A stretch of DNA of 64,000 nucleotides from Stygiolobus caldivivus (GTDB lineage: Archaea > Thermoproteota > Thermoprotei_A > Sulfolobales > Sulfolobaceae), in contig NZ_AP024597.1 in assembly GCF_019704315.1 (NCBI RefSeq), positions 620,001-684,000 on the forward strand, given 5' to 3'. Positions within the stretch are counted from its first letter, which is position 1, and each line of letters opens with the position of its first letter. The notes under the pieces are model-generated. The model did not search any database, was not told the DNA's origin, and saw only the letters and a list, made by a program, of their open reading frames with translations. Positions 1 through 9,533 of this stretch are shown here, in pieces. The position numbers and the translations under genes were made by a program.

Positions 1-1
1 T

Positions 2-2377
2 GCGGGTGCGTCAATAACTGAACTTGAAGAGCGTGATATAGAAAAGTTAGGAGGCTTATACTTAGTGTCCCCCCTACACTCGACCTTAGCATTTATTGGA
101 CTACTTAACATCCTAGGGCTTCCTCCTTCGATCGGCCTCGTTAGCGAAGTACTCCTCTTATTGGCTGTAGGGCAAATGGCTGGTATAGTAGGTTTAGGCT
201 GGCTCATAGTCCTTGTGGCGTTGTTGATGATAGCTATAGGTATTTCGTCAGCTTACGGTACCTACCTATTTAAGAAAGTTTACAGCGGGCTGAAAGAGGT
301 AAAAGTAGACCTTGACAAGGCGGTCGAGTATTCAATACCTATGGTTATAATCGCTGTAACAAGCGTCTTTTTCTTCTTCTTCCCACAATTCCTAGTACAC
401 TCCCTCAACAATTTTATACAGAGTACGCAAGGTTCCGCCGTTTCCTTATTCCTTATAACTACACTACCCGCATTAGGCTCCCTAATAGTACTAGTCTTAC
501 CTAGGTCGGTTAACCAGGACTTGAGAGGTGCAATAGTGACGCTTCTGATAGGTATTTCAATGGTCTTATCAGTCTCATCTCTTATATCATCAGTTGGTAG
601 CCCCCTATTTACCCAAACACAGTCTTACACTTTATTCGGTTATTTTGACTACAGTTCTTCTCTCCTCCAGAGCATTATCGGTCTTTTCGTGTCAGGGCTA
701 GCTTTCTTCATTTCCCTCTATAGTATAGGCTATATGAAGGAGGACAGTGTATTAAGAAGGTATTGGGGGTTCTTTGGATTCTTCGTGTCTTCTATGTTAA
801 CTGTAGTCTTTGCTGACAACGTACTACTATTTTTGGCAGGCTGGGAAGGGACAAGCCTTGCATCTTATGGTCTAATAAGCTATTGGTTAGACGATAACGA
901 GAGAAATGTAGTAGGGGACTTCGGGAGAAAAGTCCTAGGTATCGAGTACTTGTCCAGACCTACGACGAGCGGAATAAGGGCTATGATATTTACGAGATTG
1001 GCTGACGTAGGTCTTATAGTGGGACTCGGTTACTTGTTATTACTGACTACTGGTACCCACTACGCCGGGGTAACCCTCCTTTATCAAGGGTTATTTACCG
1101 CTATCCACACAGTTTACTTCTTACCTTACGGTTGGGTCATACTCTTCCTCATCCTTTTAGGAGGGTTAGGGAAGAGTGCGCAATTCCCCCTGACACAGTG
1201 GCTTTTAACTGCTATGACAGGTCCAACTCCGGTGAGTGCTCTCATACACGCTGCTACTATGGTAAACCTAGGCGCTATTCTAACCTTCTTAATATATCCC
1301 TATTTCCTCTACCCTAACCCACAGACCACAGTCCTGATGGGTATAATGGTGGGGGTAACCGTGTTTACAGCTATCTATACTAGTACTGGGGCCCTAGCAG
1401 CTAACGAGCAGAAGATAATCTTAGCTTACTCTACAGCCGACCAGATATCTCTAATGATACTGTCATCGTCGGTAGGTGCTCTCCTAGCTTCCACTACAGG
1501 TAACCTAAGCTTTTTGAGTTCAGGAATTATTGTTGGTCTAATTCAGATGATAGCCCACGGTTCTTATAAGGCGTCGCTTTTCATGAACGCGGGGAGCGTT
1601 ATCCATTACACTGAGAACAGATACGTAGGTGTATTTAAATCACTGTATAAGAGGTTGCCCGTAGTCTTTGTACTACAGTTAATAGCTGCGTTAAACTTAG
1701 CCAGTATTCCTCCGCTTATAGGTTTCTGGGCCCATAACCTAATAGGAAACTTAGTAGCCAATACCAGTCTTATTACGCTGTACGCGTTAGTGGAGTTCCT
1801 CGGTGGGATATACATTATAAGGTATATTGTAAAGACGTTCACTTGGAGAAGAGGTGAAGATCTCCATGAAGAAGGCCATGTACACTTACTTATGGTAGTG
1901 GCCCCTACATTTACGGTACTAGCTTCTATTATTTTAGGAGGTGTTTTTGCGTTTTATCTACAGCCCTATTTTATCCACTTAGGTCTTTCACCTTCTCTAA
2001 CCTCGATTGATTTCATATCATTAGCCGGTGCATTAGTAGGTGTCATAATATCTTTCGGCCTATACTTTAACGGGGCCGATCTGGGTAAGACACCGCTAAG
2101 GCCTTTAACAGATTTCTTATACTATGGCTGGTATGTTAACCCTATAATGGACATAATAGGGATCTCCGGGTTTAGGTTTGCACAAGGTGTCTACAACAAG
2201 TTCGAGCACGGGCTCATAGACATGGGGCTGAACGTTAAATTACCTCAAGGTATTATCCAGGTAGGGAATAGCTTGGTTAAGGGCACAGACACCGGGATAT
2301 TAAGAGATTATATTTTACTCTACTTGGGCGGTTTCGCGTTACTGATCTTTATTTTAATAATAATAATGGGGGTGTAA
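2..2377 (+). CDS. nuoL: Complex I NuoM-NuoL fusion subunit, 5' truncated by window edge
   Basis: Membrane subunit of the NADH-quinone-oxidoreductase-like complex (proton-pumping antiporter-type subunits). The frame is open from base 2, so the GTG at 65 is probably not the start and the gene begins left of the window. The first ~150 residues match the C-terminal end of a NuoM/MrpD-type subunit (RDIEKLGGLY, then GLPPSIGLVSE). Without any stop or good internal start, a full NuoL-type subunit follows (LPALGSLIVLVLP onward), with the typical AGWEGTSLASYGLI, AMIFTRLADVGLIVG, GKSAQFPLTQWL and GPTPVSALIHAATMV motifs and the long C-terminal lateral helix region. Many membrane segments. Downstream nuoN starts 5 bases after the stop, so they are co-transcribed. 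The fusion reading is inferred from frame continuity; a frameshift error is the alternative. Confidence 0.9.
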   Translation, partial: AGASITELEERDIEKLGGLYLVSPLHSTLAFIGLLNILGLPPSIGLVSEVLLLLAVGQMAGIVGLGWLIVLVALLMIAIGISSAYGTYLFKKVYSGLKEVKVDLDKAVEYSIPMVIIAVTSVFFFFFPQFLVHSLNNFIQSTQGSAVSLFLITTLPALGSLIVLVLPRSVNQDLRGAIVTLLIGISMVLSVSSLISSVGSPLFTQTQSYTLFGYFDYSSSLLQSIIGLFVSGLAFFISLYSIGYMKEDSVLRRYWGFFGFFVSSMLTVVFADNVLLFLAGWEGTSLASYGLISYWLDDNERNVVGDFGRKVLGIEYLSRPTTSGIRAMIFTRLADVGLIVGLGYLLLLTTGTHYAGVTLLYQGLFTAIHTVYFLPYGWVILFLILLGGLGKSAQFPLTQWLLTAMTGPTPVSALIHAATMVNLGAILTFLIYPYFLYPNPQTTVLMGIMVGVTVFTAIYTSTGALAANEQKIILAYSTADQISLMILSSSVGALLASTTGNLSFLSSGIIVGLIQMIAHGSYKASLFMNAGSVIHYTENRYVGVFKSLYKRLPVVFVLQLIAALNLASIPPLIGFWAHNLIGNLVANTSLITLYALVEFLGGIYIIRYIVKTFTWRRGEDLHEEGHVHLLMVVAPTFTVLASIILGGVFAFYLQPYFIHLGLSPSLTSIDFISLAGALVGVIISFGLYFNGADLGKTPLRPLTDFLYYGWYVNPIMDIIGISGFRFAQGVYNKFEHGLIDMGLNVKLPQGIIQVGNSLVKGTDTGILRDYILLYLGGFALLIFILIIIMGV

Positions 2378-2382
2378 GGAGT

Positions 2383-3777
2383 ATGGAACTCTCCATATAT
2401 TTACCTATAGTAATACCATCGGTAATTATGGTAGTAACGTCTATAGCAGTACTCTACGTAGATAACGGAAAGACTGAGGGCTTTTTAAGGGCTCTTTACT
2501 TTGCCCTTGCTTCGCTAATAGTATCCCTTATCCTGTTTGTGGTATTTTTCACCCTAAAGTACTATGGATACGGGTTGTTCTCTTATTCCATTCACCTAAC
2601 GCCTTTCGGCTACTTTATAGCGATAGCTTCCCTTTTAGCGTCTATAATAATAATCATAGGGGGCATAAACGAGTTAAGGGACTGGGACAATAGGAGTTCC
2701 TTCTTGTCCCTAGTCATACTGACCAATTTGGGAGTCCTATACCTAGCGTTTGCCTATAATGTGTTGACGATATTTGCTTCTTGGGGTATTGCATCAGCAG
2801 CTACTTACGTTATAGCTATGCTAAAGAAAGACTATAACTCTACCGAAGCCGGAGTCAAGTACTTAGTCATGGGGCTTTTATCGAGCTCTCTAATGATAGT
2901 AGGTTTGGCGTTTTACGTCCTAGGGATCAACAGCCTATCCTTAGACGCTACCGTTTCCTATACGTCTCTAGTCGTTGTGGGTATTCTGTTCTTTTCCGTA
3001 GCGTTCTTGTTTAAGATCGGTGCCTTCCCGTTCCAAGGCTGGCTTCCTGACGTGTACTCCATGGCTGACAGGGTGTCCGTAGCCTTCGTCTCCAGTGTAG
3101 GTAAAATAGTAGGGATAGCCCCTTTAGTAGTAATCCTCTACTATATCCAACCCATGAGCTCTACACTTTCACTGACCGTCTTTGTCCTCTTCGTAATAAT
3201 ATCTATTGCAAGTCTGGTATTCGGTAACATTTCGGCATTTTCAAGAAAAGACTTTGCTGCTATGTTGTCCTACAGTAGTATAACTCAAGTAGGCTTTATG
3301 TTAATAGCTATTGCAATGTTCCCTTATGACGAGACTGTCGCTCTGGCCGGATTAATGGTCTACCTTATAGCTTATTCGGTAGCACAAGCAGGTCTATTCC
3401 TTGCTCTATCACATGTAGAGAAGATATCTGGGACTAGTAGTTTCGAGGGGTTTAGGGGGATAGGCAACGGGGACAAGGCGTTAGCTTTTGCTATATCTAT
3501 ATTATTACTTAGCCTCCTTGGGTTACCGCCTATTTTAGGTTTCTGGGCTAAGCTCTTCGTACTTGAGTCCTCTTTCTCACAACCTTGGTTGACTATTATA
3601 GGGTTCTTAAACAGTGCCATAGCTGCGGGTTATTATATCCCTCCGATAAGGGAAATGTTCAGAGAAGGCAGTTTTGAAGCTGTAAATTCTCCAGAGAGGA
3701 GTTCGACAATAATAGCGTCAATCTTAAGTATAATATTGGGAATATTAGCTCCATTAATTTTCGGGGTGTTAATTTGA
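2383..3777 (+). CDS. nuoN: NADH-quinone oxidoreductase subunit N (NuoN)
   Basis: Third antiporter-like membrane subunit of complex I, 464 residues with about 14 predicted membrane helices. Recognisable motifs are the conserved lysine region [18 protein letters not shown] (about residues 209-226), a second one at [21 protein letters not shown], and [18 protein letters not shown] near residue 385. The ATG at 2383 follows the nuoL stop by 5 bases with a purine-rich GGTGTAAGGA before it. Its TGA overlaps the start of the next gene, so the complex I operon appears to read through into the inositol-phosphate synthase gene. In Sulfolobales complex I lacks the NADH-binding module; the electron donor is not visible here. 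Confidence 0.93.
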   Translation: MELSIYLPIVIPSVIMVVTSIAVLYVDNGKTEGFLRALYFALASLIVSLILFVVFFTLKYYGYGLFSYSIHLTPFGYFIAIASLLASIIIIIGGINELRDWDNRSSFLSLVILTNLGVLYLAFAYNVLTIFASWGIASAATYVIAMLKKDYNSTEAGVKYLVMGLLSSSLMIVGLAFYVLGINSLSLDATVSYTSLVVVGILFFSVAFLFKIGAFPFQGWLPDVYSMADRVSVAFVSSVGKIVGIAPLVVILYYIQPMSSTLSLTVFVLFVIISIASLVFGNISAFSRKDFAAMLSYSSITQVGFMLIAIAMFPYDETVALAGLMVYLIAYSVAQAGLFLALSHVEKISGTSSFEGFRGIGNGDKALAFAISILLLSLLGLPPILGFWAKLFVLESSFSQPWLTIIGFLNSAIAAGYYIPPIREMFREGSFEAVNSPERSSTIIASILSIILGILAPLIFGVLI

Positions 3778-4829
3778 TAAGAGTAGCTATTGTAGGTGTA
3801 GGGAATGTAGCAAGTGCCCTATTGCAGTCTTTAGAGTGGGTAAAGCAGGGAAAACCTATATACGGTATTCTGACTTCTCTTCCTTACAGGCCAGAGGAAA
3901 TTGAAGTCGTAAGTGCTTTTGATATAGATAAAAGGAAGGTCGGAAAGAAATTATCTCAGGCTATATTTGAAAAACCCAATGTGGTGCCCAAGCAAGTAGA
4001 CGTCAAAAATGACGTAATTGTATTAAGAGGAGAAACACTAGACGGTAGGGAGGGCGTCTTGGAGAGGATTGTAGAGGAATCCGATGAAACACCGGTTGAC
4101 ATAATCAGTGAGTTAAAGAAGAATAAGGTAGATGTAGTGGTTAACTTACTACCTACGGGAGCACAGAAGGCTACAGAATTTTATGCTGAGAAGTCGTTAA
4201 ATGCATTTTCAAGTTTTATTAACACTACCCCCTCTTCAGTTGTCGAGAAATTTGACACTAAATTCAAGGAATCTCACATTCCCCTTATGGGCGATGACCT
4301 TTTAAGTCAGATAGGCGGGACTGCCTTACATACCGGTATTATTGAGTTCCTGAAGAGCAGAGGGGTTAGGGTAACTAGGACTTACCAAATAGACATCTCA
4401 GGTACGACAGAGACTTTAGTGACTCTTGAAGACTGGAGGAAGGAACTAAAGAAGGATATAAAAAGCCAATACATTTCCAAACATTCCAACGGGACTAATG
4501 TTGTAGCAGGTACCTCAGACTATGTAGAGTTCTTGGGAGATAGGAGGGTCAGTTACATGGTTATTGAGGGGGAATATTCTATAGGGATACCAGTTAGGGT
4601 TGATATATCCTTTAAATCGTATGATTCATTCAATGCTGTAGTCCCTTTAATCGACCTGATCAGGCTAGCTAAGTCATTAAAAGATAAGGGCATAGGAGGT
4701 TCTGTCCCTGAGATCTGCGGATATTACTTTAAAAAACCTCCAGTTATATATGATAGCATAGAGGAATCGAAGAAGGTTCTAATGGATTACGTTAATAAAG
4801 TGATGACAGAACCCCGGCTTGATAGATGA
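3774..4829 (+). CDS. ino1: myo-Inositol-1-phosphate synthase
   Basis: Converts glucose 6-phosphate to L-myo-inositol 1-phosphate with NAD, the entry step for archaeal inositol phospholipid head groups. The N-terminus has a Rossmann motif ([14 protein letters not shown], residues 4-17). [15 protein letters not shown] and [14 protein letters not shown] match the family's NAD and substrate sites. At 351 residues it has the short archaeal length; the eukaryotic enzyme is about 500. The start is a TTG whose last two bases overlap the nuoN TGA, implying translational coupling. It is the last gene of the run: the next gene is convergent. Lipid biosynthesis linked to a respiratory operon is notable but may only reflect position. 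Confidence 0.9.
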   Translation: MIRVAIVGVGNVASALLQSLEWVKQGKPIYGILTSLPYRPEEIEVVSAFDIDKRKVGKKLSQAIFEKPNVVPKQVDVKNDVIVLRGETLDGREGVLERIVEESDETPVDIISELKKNKVDVVVNLLPTGAQKATEFYAEKSLNAFSSFINTTPSSVVEKFDTKFKESHIPLMGDDLLSQIGGTALHTGIIEFLKSRGVRVTRTYQIDISGTTETLVTLEDWRKELKKDIKSQYISKHSNGTNVVAGTSDYVEFLGDRRVSYMVIEGEYSIGIPVRVDISFKSYDSFNAVVPLIDLIRLAKSLKDKGIGGSVPEICGYYFKKPPVIYDSIEESKKVLMDYVNKVMTEPRLDR

Positions 4830-4929
4830 TATAACCGTATGAGAGCTGAGGTATCATGATAGGATCACAACAAGGTTGGGAATAAACTCCAAATTCTGGT
4901 TTTCCCCTTTAACCTCATCTATGCTTTCC

Positions 4930-6039
4930 TTACACCTCTAATACCTCTGCATGGTCTAGTAAGTCTTTATAGTCAATGTTTATGTCTTTTTCATTGTCTA
5001 GGACTTCACTTAATCTTGCCCTTACAGTACTTTTAGAGGAAATTATACAATATTCAGGCATCTTAGAAGATAACTCGTAAGTCCCTATTTTTCTAGATAT
5101 GGAGACTATCTCTTCTTTGTCCATACCTATTAAAGGTCTAAAAACAGGCCTGTTTATCCCGTACTCGCTGACGAAAAGGTTCTTCATAGTCTGAGATGAT
5201 ACTTGGGAAAGTGATTCCCCGGTAGTTATTGAGTACGCACCGGTTTTTCTTCCCAAAAAGTCTGCTAGCTTATACATTATCCTTTTTAAAGTGATAACTC
5301 TGAGGAACTTATTTACGTTAGATAGATAGGTAGAGATCTTAAGTCCGTCTACAAAGTAGACCTTTAGCTTTTCTCCTCCACTCCATTTACTGAGGACTTT
5401 TATTTCATCAATTACCAAGTTCTTTTGCAATTCTCCACCTAACTTTACGTTTAGGAGTATAGGCTTTGCACCCCTCTTCATCATCATCCACGTAGCTACT
5501 GGAGAGTCAAGTCCACCGCTGAATAATACTACAGTTTTTCCCGTAGTCCCCACGGGGAAACCGTTAGGCCCCTGATGTTCCTCCGAATAGAGGTATGCAC
5601 GGTTCTGTATTACGTCAATGTGAACTATCGCTTCTGGGTTTTCTAGATCTACACCTGCACTAAAGGGTAGAAGCAGTTTTCCAACCTCCCTAGCTATGTC
5701 CATACTCGTAAACTCATGCTCCCCAGTCCTCCTCACTCTAACAGCAAACTTCTTACCTCTAACCAATTCAGCGAACTTTTCCACAGCTGCATGAGCGAGC
5801 TCTTGGATCGTCGAGAAGTTTATCTCTTCAGCTACGTAAAAATAAGAGATACCAAACACGTAGGAAAGCCTAGACACGTCACCTTCAGTCTCTAAAATAA
5901 TGTAACCTTGGTCTACTCTCCATTTACTTACTGTTATCTGAGTTGAAATATTTTTAACTAATTTCCTGATAAAGATCCTCCTCACATAGCTCGACTTAAT
6001 TGCCAGTTCTCCTGAAGGTCTAACAATAATAATTCCCAT
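4930..6039 (-). CDS. thiI: tRNA 4-thiouridine synthase ThiI (no rhodanese domain)
   Basis: Adenylates U8 of tRNA for sulfur insertion and is linked to thiamine thiazole synthesis in some organisms. An N-terminal ferredoxin-like plus THUMP region (about residues 1-165) precedes a PP-loop ATPase domain with VVLFSGGLDSPVATW near residues 170-184. MPEYCIISSK near residue 325 carries a cysteine at the place of the catalytic cysteine of bacterial ThiI. The protein ends at 369 residues, so the C-terminal rhodanese domain of E. coli ThiI is absent, as usual in archaea; the sulfur donor must be another protein or sulfide. Divergent from the phosphoesterase, with 55 bases between the two starts. Confidence 0.92.
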   Translation of the reverse strand: MGIIIVRPSGELAIKSSYVRRIFIRKLVKNISTQITVSKWRVDQGYIILETEGDVSRLSYVFGISYFYVAEEINFSTIQELAHAAVEKFAELVRGKKFAVRVRRTGEHEFTSMDIAREVGKLLLPFSAGVDLENPEAIVHIDVIQNRAYLYSEEHQGPNGFPVGTTGKTVVLFSGGLDSPVATWMMMKRGAKPILLNVKLGGELQKNLVIDEIKVLSKWSGGEKLKVYFVDGLKISTYLSNVNKFLRVITLKRIMYKLADFLGRKTGAYSITTGESLSQVSSQTMKNLFVSEYGINRPVFRPLIGMDKEEIVSISRKIGTYELSSKMPEYCIISSKSTVRARLSEVLDNEKDINIDYKDLLDHAEVLEV

Positions 6040-6094
6040 TACTATCTACTATCCGATCTTTTACTTTTATCCCAAAAAGTCAACTTACATACTG

Positions 6095-6652
6095 ATGTTT
6101 AAAAAAGTCGAGGGAAAGATACTAGTCCTCTCTGATATACATTACCCGCACTGTAATGAGAAACTAATAACCCATATAACACGAGCCGAGAACCCTGACT
6201 TACTTGTACTCCTAGGGGATATAGTCACCGAGCTTAACTCAGGATATAGGACATTTTTAGATAGTTTATCAGCAAACGAAGTAGTGTACGTCAAAGGAGA
6301 CGGGGATGTGCTTGAAGGAGATACTGAAGTCCTCGAAGTAGAAAACAACAAAAAGAAGTTCCTATTCTTTCACGGACACCAGGTCTTAAAAGAACGAACA
6401 CAATACTCATTAGCAAAAACTCTGAAGAAGCTAAATTACTATTTACCCCCCTTAGGGTTTTGTGTTTTAGCGAGAGTGGTAAAGGCTGACTTCTCGCGGT
6501 ATATCATCTTGGGGCATTCCCATGCCCTTGTGTACTTTCATGGAATCCGGTGCGCAAACGCGGGTACTATGAGCTCAGTTGAAAACCTATATAATGACAG
6601 AGGTTATATAAGAATAGTTGACGGGAAAATAGAGATAATACGTATAAGTTGA
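6095..6652 (+). CDS. Metallophosphoesterase, YfcE/MJ0936 type
   Basis: Small 185-residue calcineurin-like phosphoesterase. Metal-ligand motifs are visible in order: LVLSDIHYPH (residues ~10-19), LLGDIV (~40-45), VKGDGD in place of the usual GNHD/GNCD, FFHGHQ and the C-terminal ILGHSH. The family hydrolyses phosphodiesters or phosphomonoesters with two divalent metals; the substrate cannot be told. The asparagine of motif III is replaced (GDGD), a ligand change also tolerated in some MJ0936-like proteins. It is divergent from thiI. No signal peptide, so it is cytoplasmic. Confidence 0.8.
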   Translation: MFKKVEGKILVLSDIHYPHCNEKLITHITRAENPDLLVLLGDIVTELNSGYRTFLDSLSANEVVYVKGDGDVLEGDTEVLEVENNKKKFLFFHGHQVLKERTQYSLAKTLKKLNYYLPPLGFCVLARVVKADFSRYIILGHSHALVYFHGIRCANAGTMSSVENLYNDRGYIRIVDGKIEIIRIS

Positions 6653-6772
6653 CACCTATAAAAACTTGATAAGACCAGCTCAGCTACTATCCCGCAGATA
6701 ACTAACTTATCCAACTATATATAAGTTTTAGCTGTTTAGTAACTTTTATTCCTTTGGAGGGCTATTTATATC

Positions 6773-7144
6773 GTGGCAATAAAATACGAGTTTGCAAATG
6801 ATGTAAAGGAACTGGCCAACAGAGTTAACCAAATAGGTGAGCTCGGGCTCGATATGACCAGGATCCAATTTATTAGGAGCTATAATTCAAGGAGCAACGC
6901 GATAGCCAGAGTGATTATGATGCCCTCACAGTGGAGGTTCATACTACATCCCCAGATACTATATGTCGTAGAAGTAATTTCGGAAAAATACGATATCTTA
7001 AGCTGTGAAAAAAGAGTTGAGGTCATATTTCATGAACTCACTCACATACCTATGGGAATGACGGGAGGTCTAAGAGGCCATAATGCCAAGGAATTTAGAC
7101 ACGCAAAGAGAAAGAGCTTAGAAATAAGTAAAAAAATTTGTTAA
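6773..7144 (+). CDS. Small putative zinc metallopeptidase (HELTH motif)
   Basis: A 123-residue protein with a perfect zinc-protease signature HELTH (HExxH) at about residues 89-93, followed by GGLRGHNAKEFRH whose histidine could be the third zinc ligand. It resembles the short phage-type putative metallopeptidases rather than large secreted proteases; no signal peptide or membrane helix is seen. The start is a GTG with a GGAGGG ribosome-binding site at 6756-6761. A TATA-like ACTATATATAAG lies around 6713-6724. Convergent with the large surface protein gene. The target is unknown; activity is inferred only from the motif. Confidence 0.7.
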   Translation: MAIKYEFANDVKELANRVNQIGELGLDMTRIQFIRSYNSRSNAIARVIMMPSQWRFILHPQILYVVEVISEKYDILSCEKRVEVIFHELTHIPMGMTGGLRGHNAKEFRHAKRKSLEISKKIC

Positions 7145-7160
7145 AAACTTTTGACTTATT

Positions 7161-9494
7161 TTATGAACCCCAATAACCTACTGTGGAGGAATACGTAGTA
7201 GAGGAGAGAGTCGATGATGACATTGAAGACATCGTAGACGTTGTGGACACCGGTAATGTTAAGATCCATGGAACCGGTCTGAAGAACGTTAAGTTCACTA
7301 CTATCCCGTTTCCGACAAGTATTGGATCCATAAAAGCATAGCCATTAGCTAACCAAGTATACATCTTAGCTCCCTGTGACGTTGTCATTATGACTGTTAT
7401 CCATTGTTGAGTAGAATAGTCCTTCGGACCTACATAACCGTTTATAGCATAAGCAAACGCAATTACCGGTGTACCGTTCTGGTAATTCTGTATATTATTT
7501 AGCTGATAGAATATTACGGAGAAATTATATGTGGTCAAGTTCATAGGAGTCCCGGTAGAATTAGCGACTACATAAGATCCGGGCTTTATAACGGTTATAA
7601 TGTTACCTGCTTGTATTACTCCGCCATACTTCGCATTTACCTCGTATGTGTAACTGGCTATTGGGTTTAGCCCAAACACCGGAGATACTTGCATGGAAAC
7701 TGGTGTAGGTGCTACTCCTACCGGCGTAGGAGAGGACTCAAAGATCCACAATACAGGTTTAAAGAACTGTACATTAGCCATTACATCCTGTCCATACACC
7801 CACGTATCTGCAAATTTATAGCTACCTCCTACATATGTCGTACCATTGAAAGTCCCGCCGAACCATGTCCAAGACGTCCAATACGGATTACCTCCTAGCA
7901 CTATCGTGTATGCAGGATTAGGTTTCATTGCGTTCGTTACTAGACTCCATATTGGGGTGATCTGTCCGTTTATTGCGAATGCAAAAGCATATAGTGGGGT
8001 TAAGTTTGTATTCTCAGGAGCATATACTCCGGTCATACTGAATATAATTAAGGAGAAATTATACACGCTAAAAGTCTTGTTTAATTTCATATTATATGCG
8101 TAAGTCCCGGGCTTTATTACAGTTATAATGTTGCCCGCTTGTAACACAGCACCCTGGCTTGCGTTCACGGTCACGGTATCTTCTGTAACTACGTGGAATG
8201 TAGCAGGCCCTAACGGGTAATAAACTGTGTCAGATGGGATCGGTACTTCTTGCACATTCCAAGTCTGGTTCTCTATCTCCCATTGCATTACGGTGGAATT
8301 GTACACTAAGTAAGTAGTTACGCTTACGTGCATATCGTAAATTGCAGGGAAGCCCGGTACACCTTGGTTTAAGAACCCGAATAATACAGTATCATTAACT
8401 ACTAGTGTCGCGTTAGCACCGTTAGGTGATAAGTTAACTTGCACTGTAGGGGGTATTGCGGCTCCGCTAGGTGTTAAGTCTTGTAAGTAATCTAGCACAA
8501 AGATAAAGTTATTGTCCCACTGATTAAAGAAGTTCTCTATGTTAGCTATTCCACTATATGTCCCGTTCTTTAGTGCAGGGGGTAAAACGCCGTTAATTTG
8601 TAATACGGCGTTAGGAGAGAAGTACTTAGCAGTTACATTTCCGGGGAACTCTGCACCCAGTGAGTTGACCTCCCATAAGTATTCCTCTAAGATCTGGTTA
8701 GCTTGTAGCTGGTGCTGTGACGGATATCCCACAATTACCGTAGAAGGCGGGACTTCATTACCTTTCCACATGAGTTGTGTGATCAATAGTTTTCCGTTTA
8801 TGTCTTGGACAGTTATTGTGTTTGACGCGTTGAACACTTGTAAATAGACCGGGTCGTTTGTAGGAGCTACAAAGTACTGTACTACATCGGTTACCTGATA
8901 AGTACCGTTAGAAATCATGGTTATTGTAGGTAGTGCAGTGGTATAGAAGTATACTGTCTCATAATTCCCGAAGAATTGACTTAACCAAGTGGAATTAAAC
9001 GTCATGTAATTATATGTGCCGGGGAACGGTGTCCCAGTTATTGTCGCTGTAAAGTTGGGAGCTAAGAACGGTAATACATCGGAGTGACACTCAATAGCTA
9101 TTCCGTCGTAGAACTCCATTACAGCTGCTAGAGCTCCGCCCTCGGAAGGAGAGATTGTTATTGGTACTGATGTAGAAGTAGCTGTCTGTGTTGCGGTAAT
9201 AGTTTGCGTCGCGGTCACTGTCTGAGTCGATGTGGTCGTTTGTGTTGTAGTTACTGTAGATGTAACAGTCTTTTGCATTAATGAAGAGTACATCTGCTCT
9301 AGGACTGTGTAGTTGTGGGATAATTGGCTGTAGCTGCTTTCCAGAGCTGCCGAACTGGAGCTCAGTGCTGACAGAGAGGACTCTGCTGAGGAATAATTGC
9401 TATTTGCTACGGAGTATTCATAAAAACCTAGCGCAGCTACTATTAATAAAATTACAACTACTATACCGAAAGCTATAGCTGAACCTTTCGCCAT
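7161..9494 (-). CDS. Large N-terminally anchored surface protein with NTF2-like and repeated C-terminal domains
   Basis: A 777-residue extracytoplasmic protein of unknown function. One membrane helix (about residues 6-28) is followed by a Ser-rich coiled-coil-like stretch (30-72) and a Thr/Val/Gln linker (75-110) typical of glycosylated Sulfolobales surface proteins. Two consecutive regions (about 113-252 and 258-400) both have the look of NTF2/SnoaL-like domains (AVMEFYDGIAIECHSDVLPF; NQILEEYLWEVNSLGAEFPG). Then come two diverged copies of a ~150-residue domain, marked by LQAGNIITVIKPGTY and IQAGNIITVIKPGSY and ending FFKPVLWIF and FFRPVPWIL. A Ser/Thr tail closes it. There are many N-x-S/T sites. 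Single gene with its own promoter; the binding or structural role is inferred. Confidence 0.75.
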   Translation of the reverse strand: MAKGSAIAFGIVVVILLIVAALGFYEYSVANSNYSSAESSLSALSSSSAALESSYSQLSHNYTVLEQMYSSLMQKTVTSTVTTTQTTTSTQTVTATQTITATQTATSTSVPITISPSEGGALAAVMEFYDGIAIECHSDVLPFLAPNFTATITGTPFPGTYNYMTFNSTWLSQFFGNYETVYFYTTALPTITMISNGTYQVTDVVQYFVAPTNDPVYLQVFNASNTITVQDINGKLLITQLMWKGNEVPPSTVIVGYPSQHQLQANQILEEYLWEVNSLGAEFPGNVTAKYFSPNAVLQINGVLPPALKNGTYSGIANIENFFNQWDNNFIFVLDYLQDLTPSGAAIPPTVQVNLSPNGANATLVVNDTVLFGFLNQGVPGFPAIYDMHVSVTTYLVYNSTVMQWEIENQTWNVQEVPIPSDTVYYPLGPATFHVVTEDTVTVNASQGAVLQAGNIITVIKPGTYAYNMKLNKTFSVYNFSLIIFSMTGVYAPENTNLTPLYAFAFAINGQITPIWSLVTNAMKPNPAYTIVLGGNPYWTSWTWFGGTFNGTTYVGGSYKFADTWVYGQDVMANVQFFKPVLWIFESSPTPVGVAPTPVSMQVSPVFGLNPIASYTYEVNAKYGGVIQAGNIITVIKPGSYVVANSTGTPMNLTTYNFSVIFYQLNNIQNYQNGTPVIAFAYAINGYVGPKDYSTQQWITVIMTTSQGAKMYTWLANGYAFMDPILVGNGIVVNLTFFRPVPWILTLPVSTTSTMSSMSSSTLSSTTYSSTVGYWGS

Positions 9495-9523
9495 TTTAAT
9501 TCAAAATCAGCTAACGAGAAAAG

Positions 9524-9533
9524 GTTTATAAAC
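9524..9533 (-). promoter_or_regulatory. TATA box of the 777-residue surface protein gene
   Basis: GTTTATAAAC, centred ~34 bases before the ATG at 9494, preceded on the minus strand by an A-rich BRE-like stretch. It implies a transcript with only a few untranslated bases. Confidence 0.6.
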
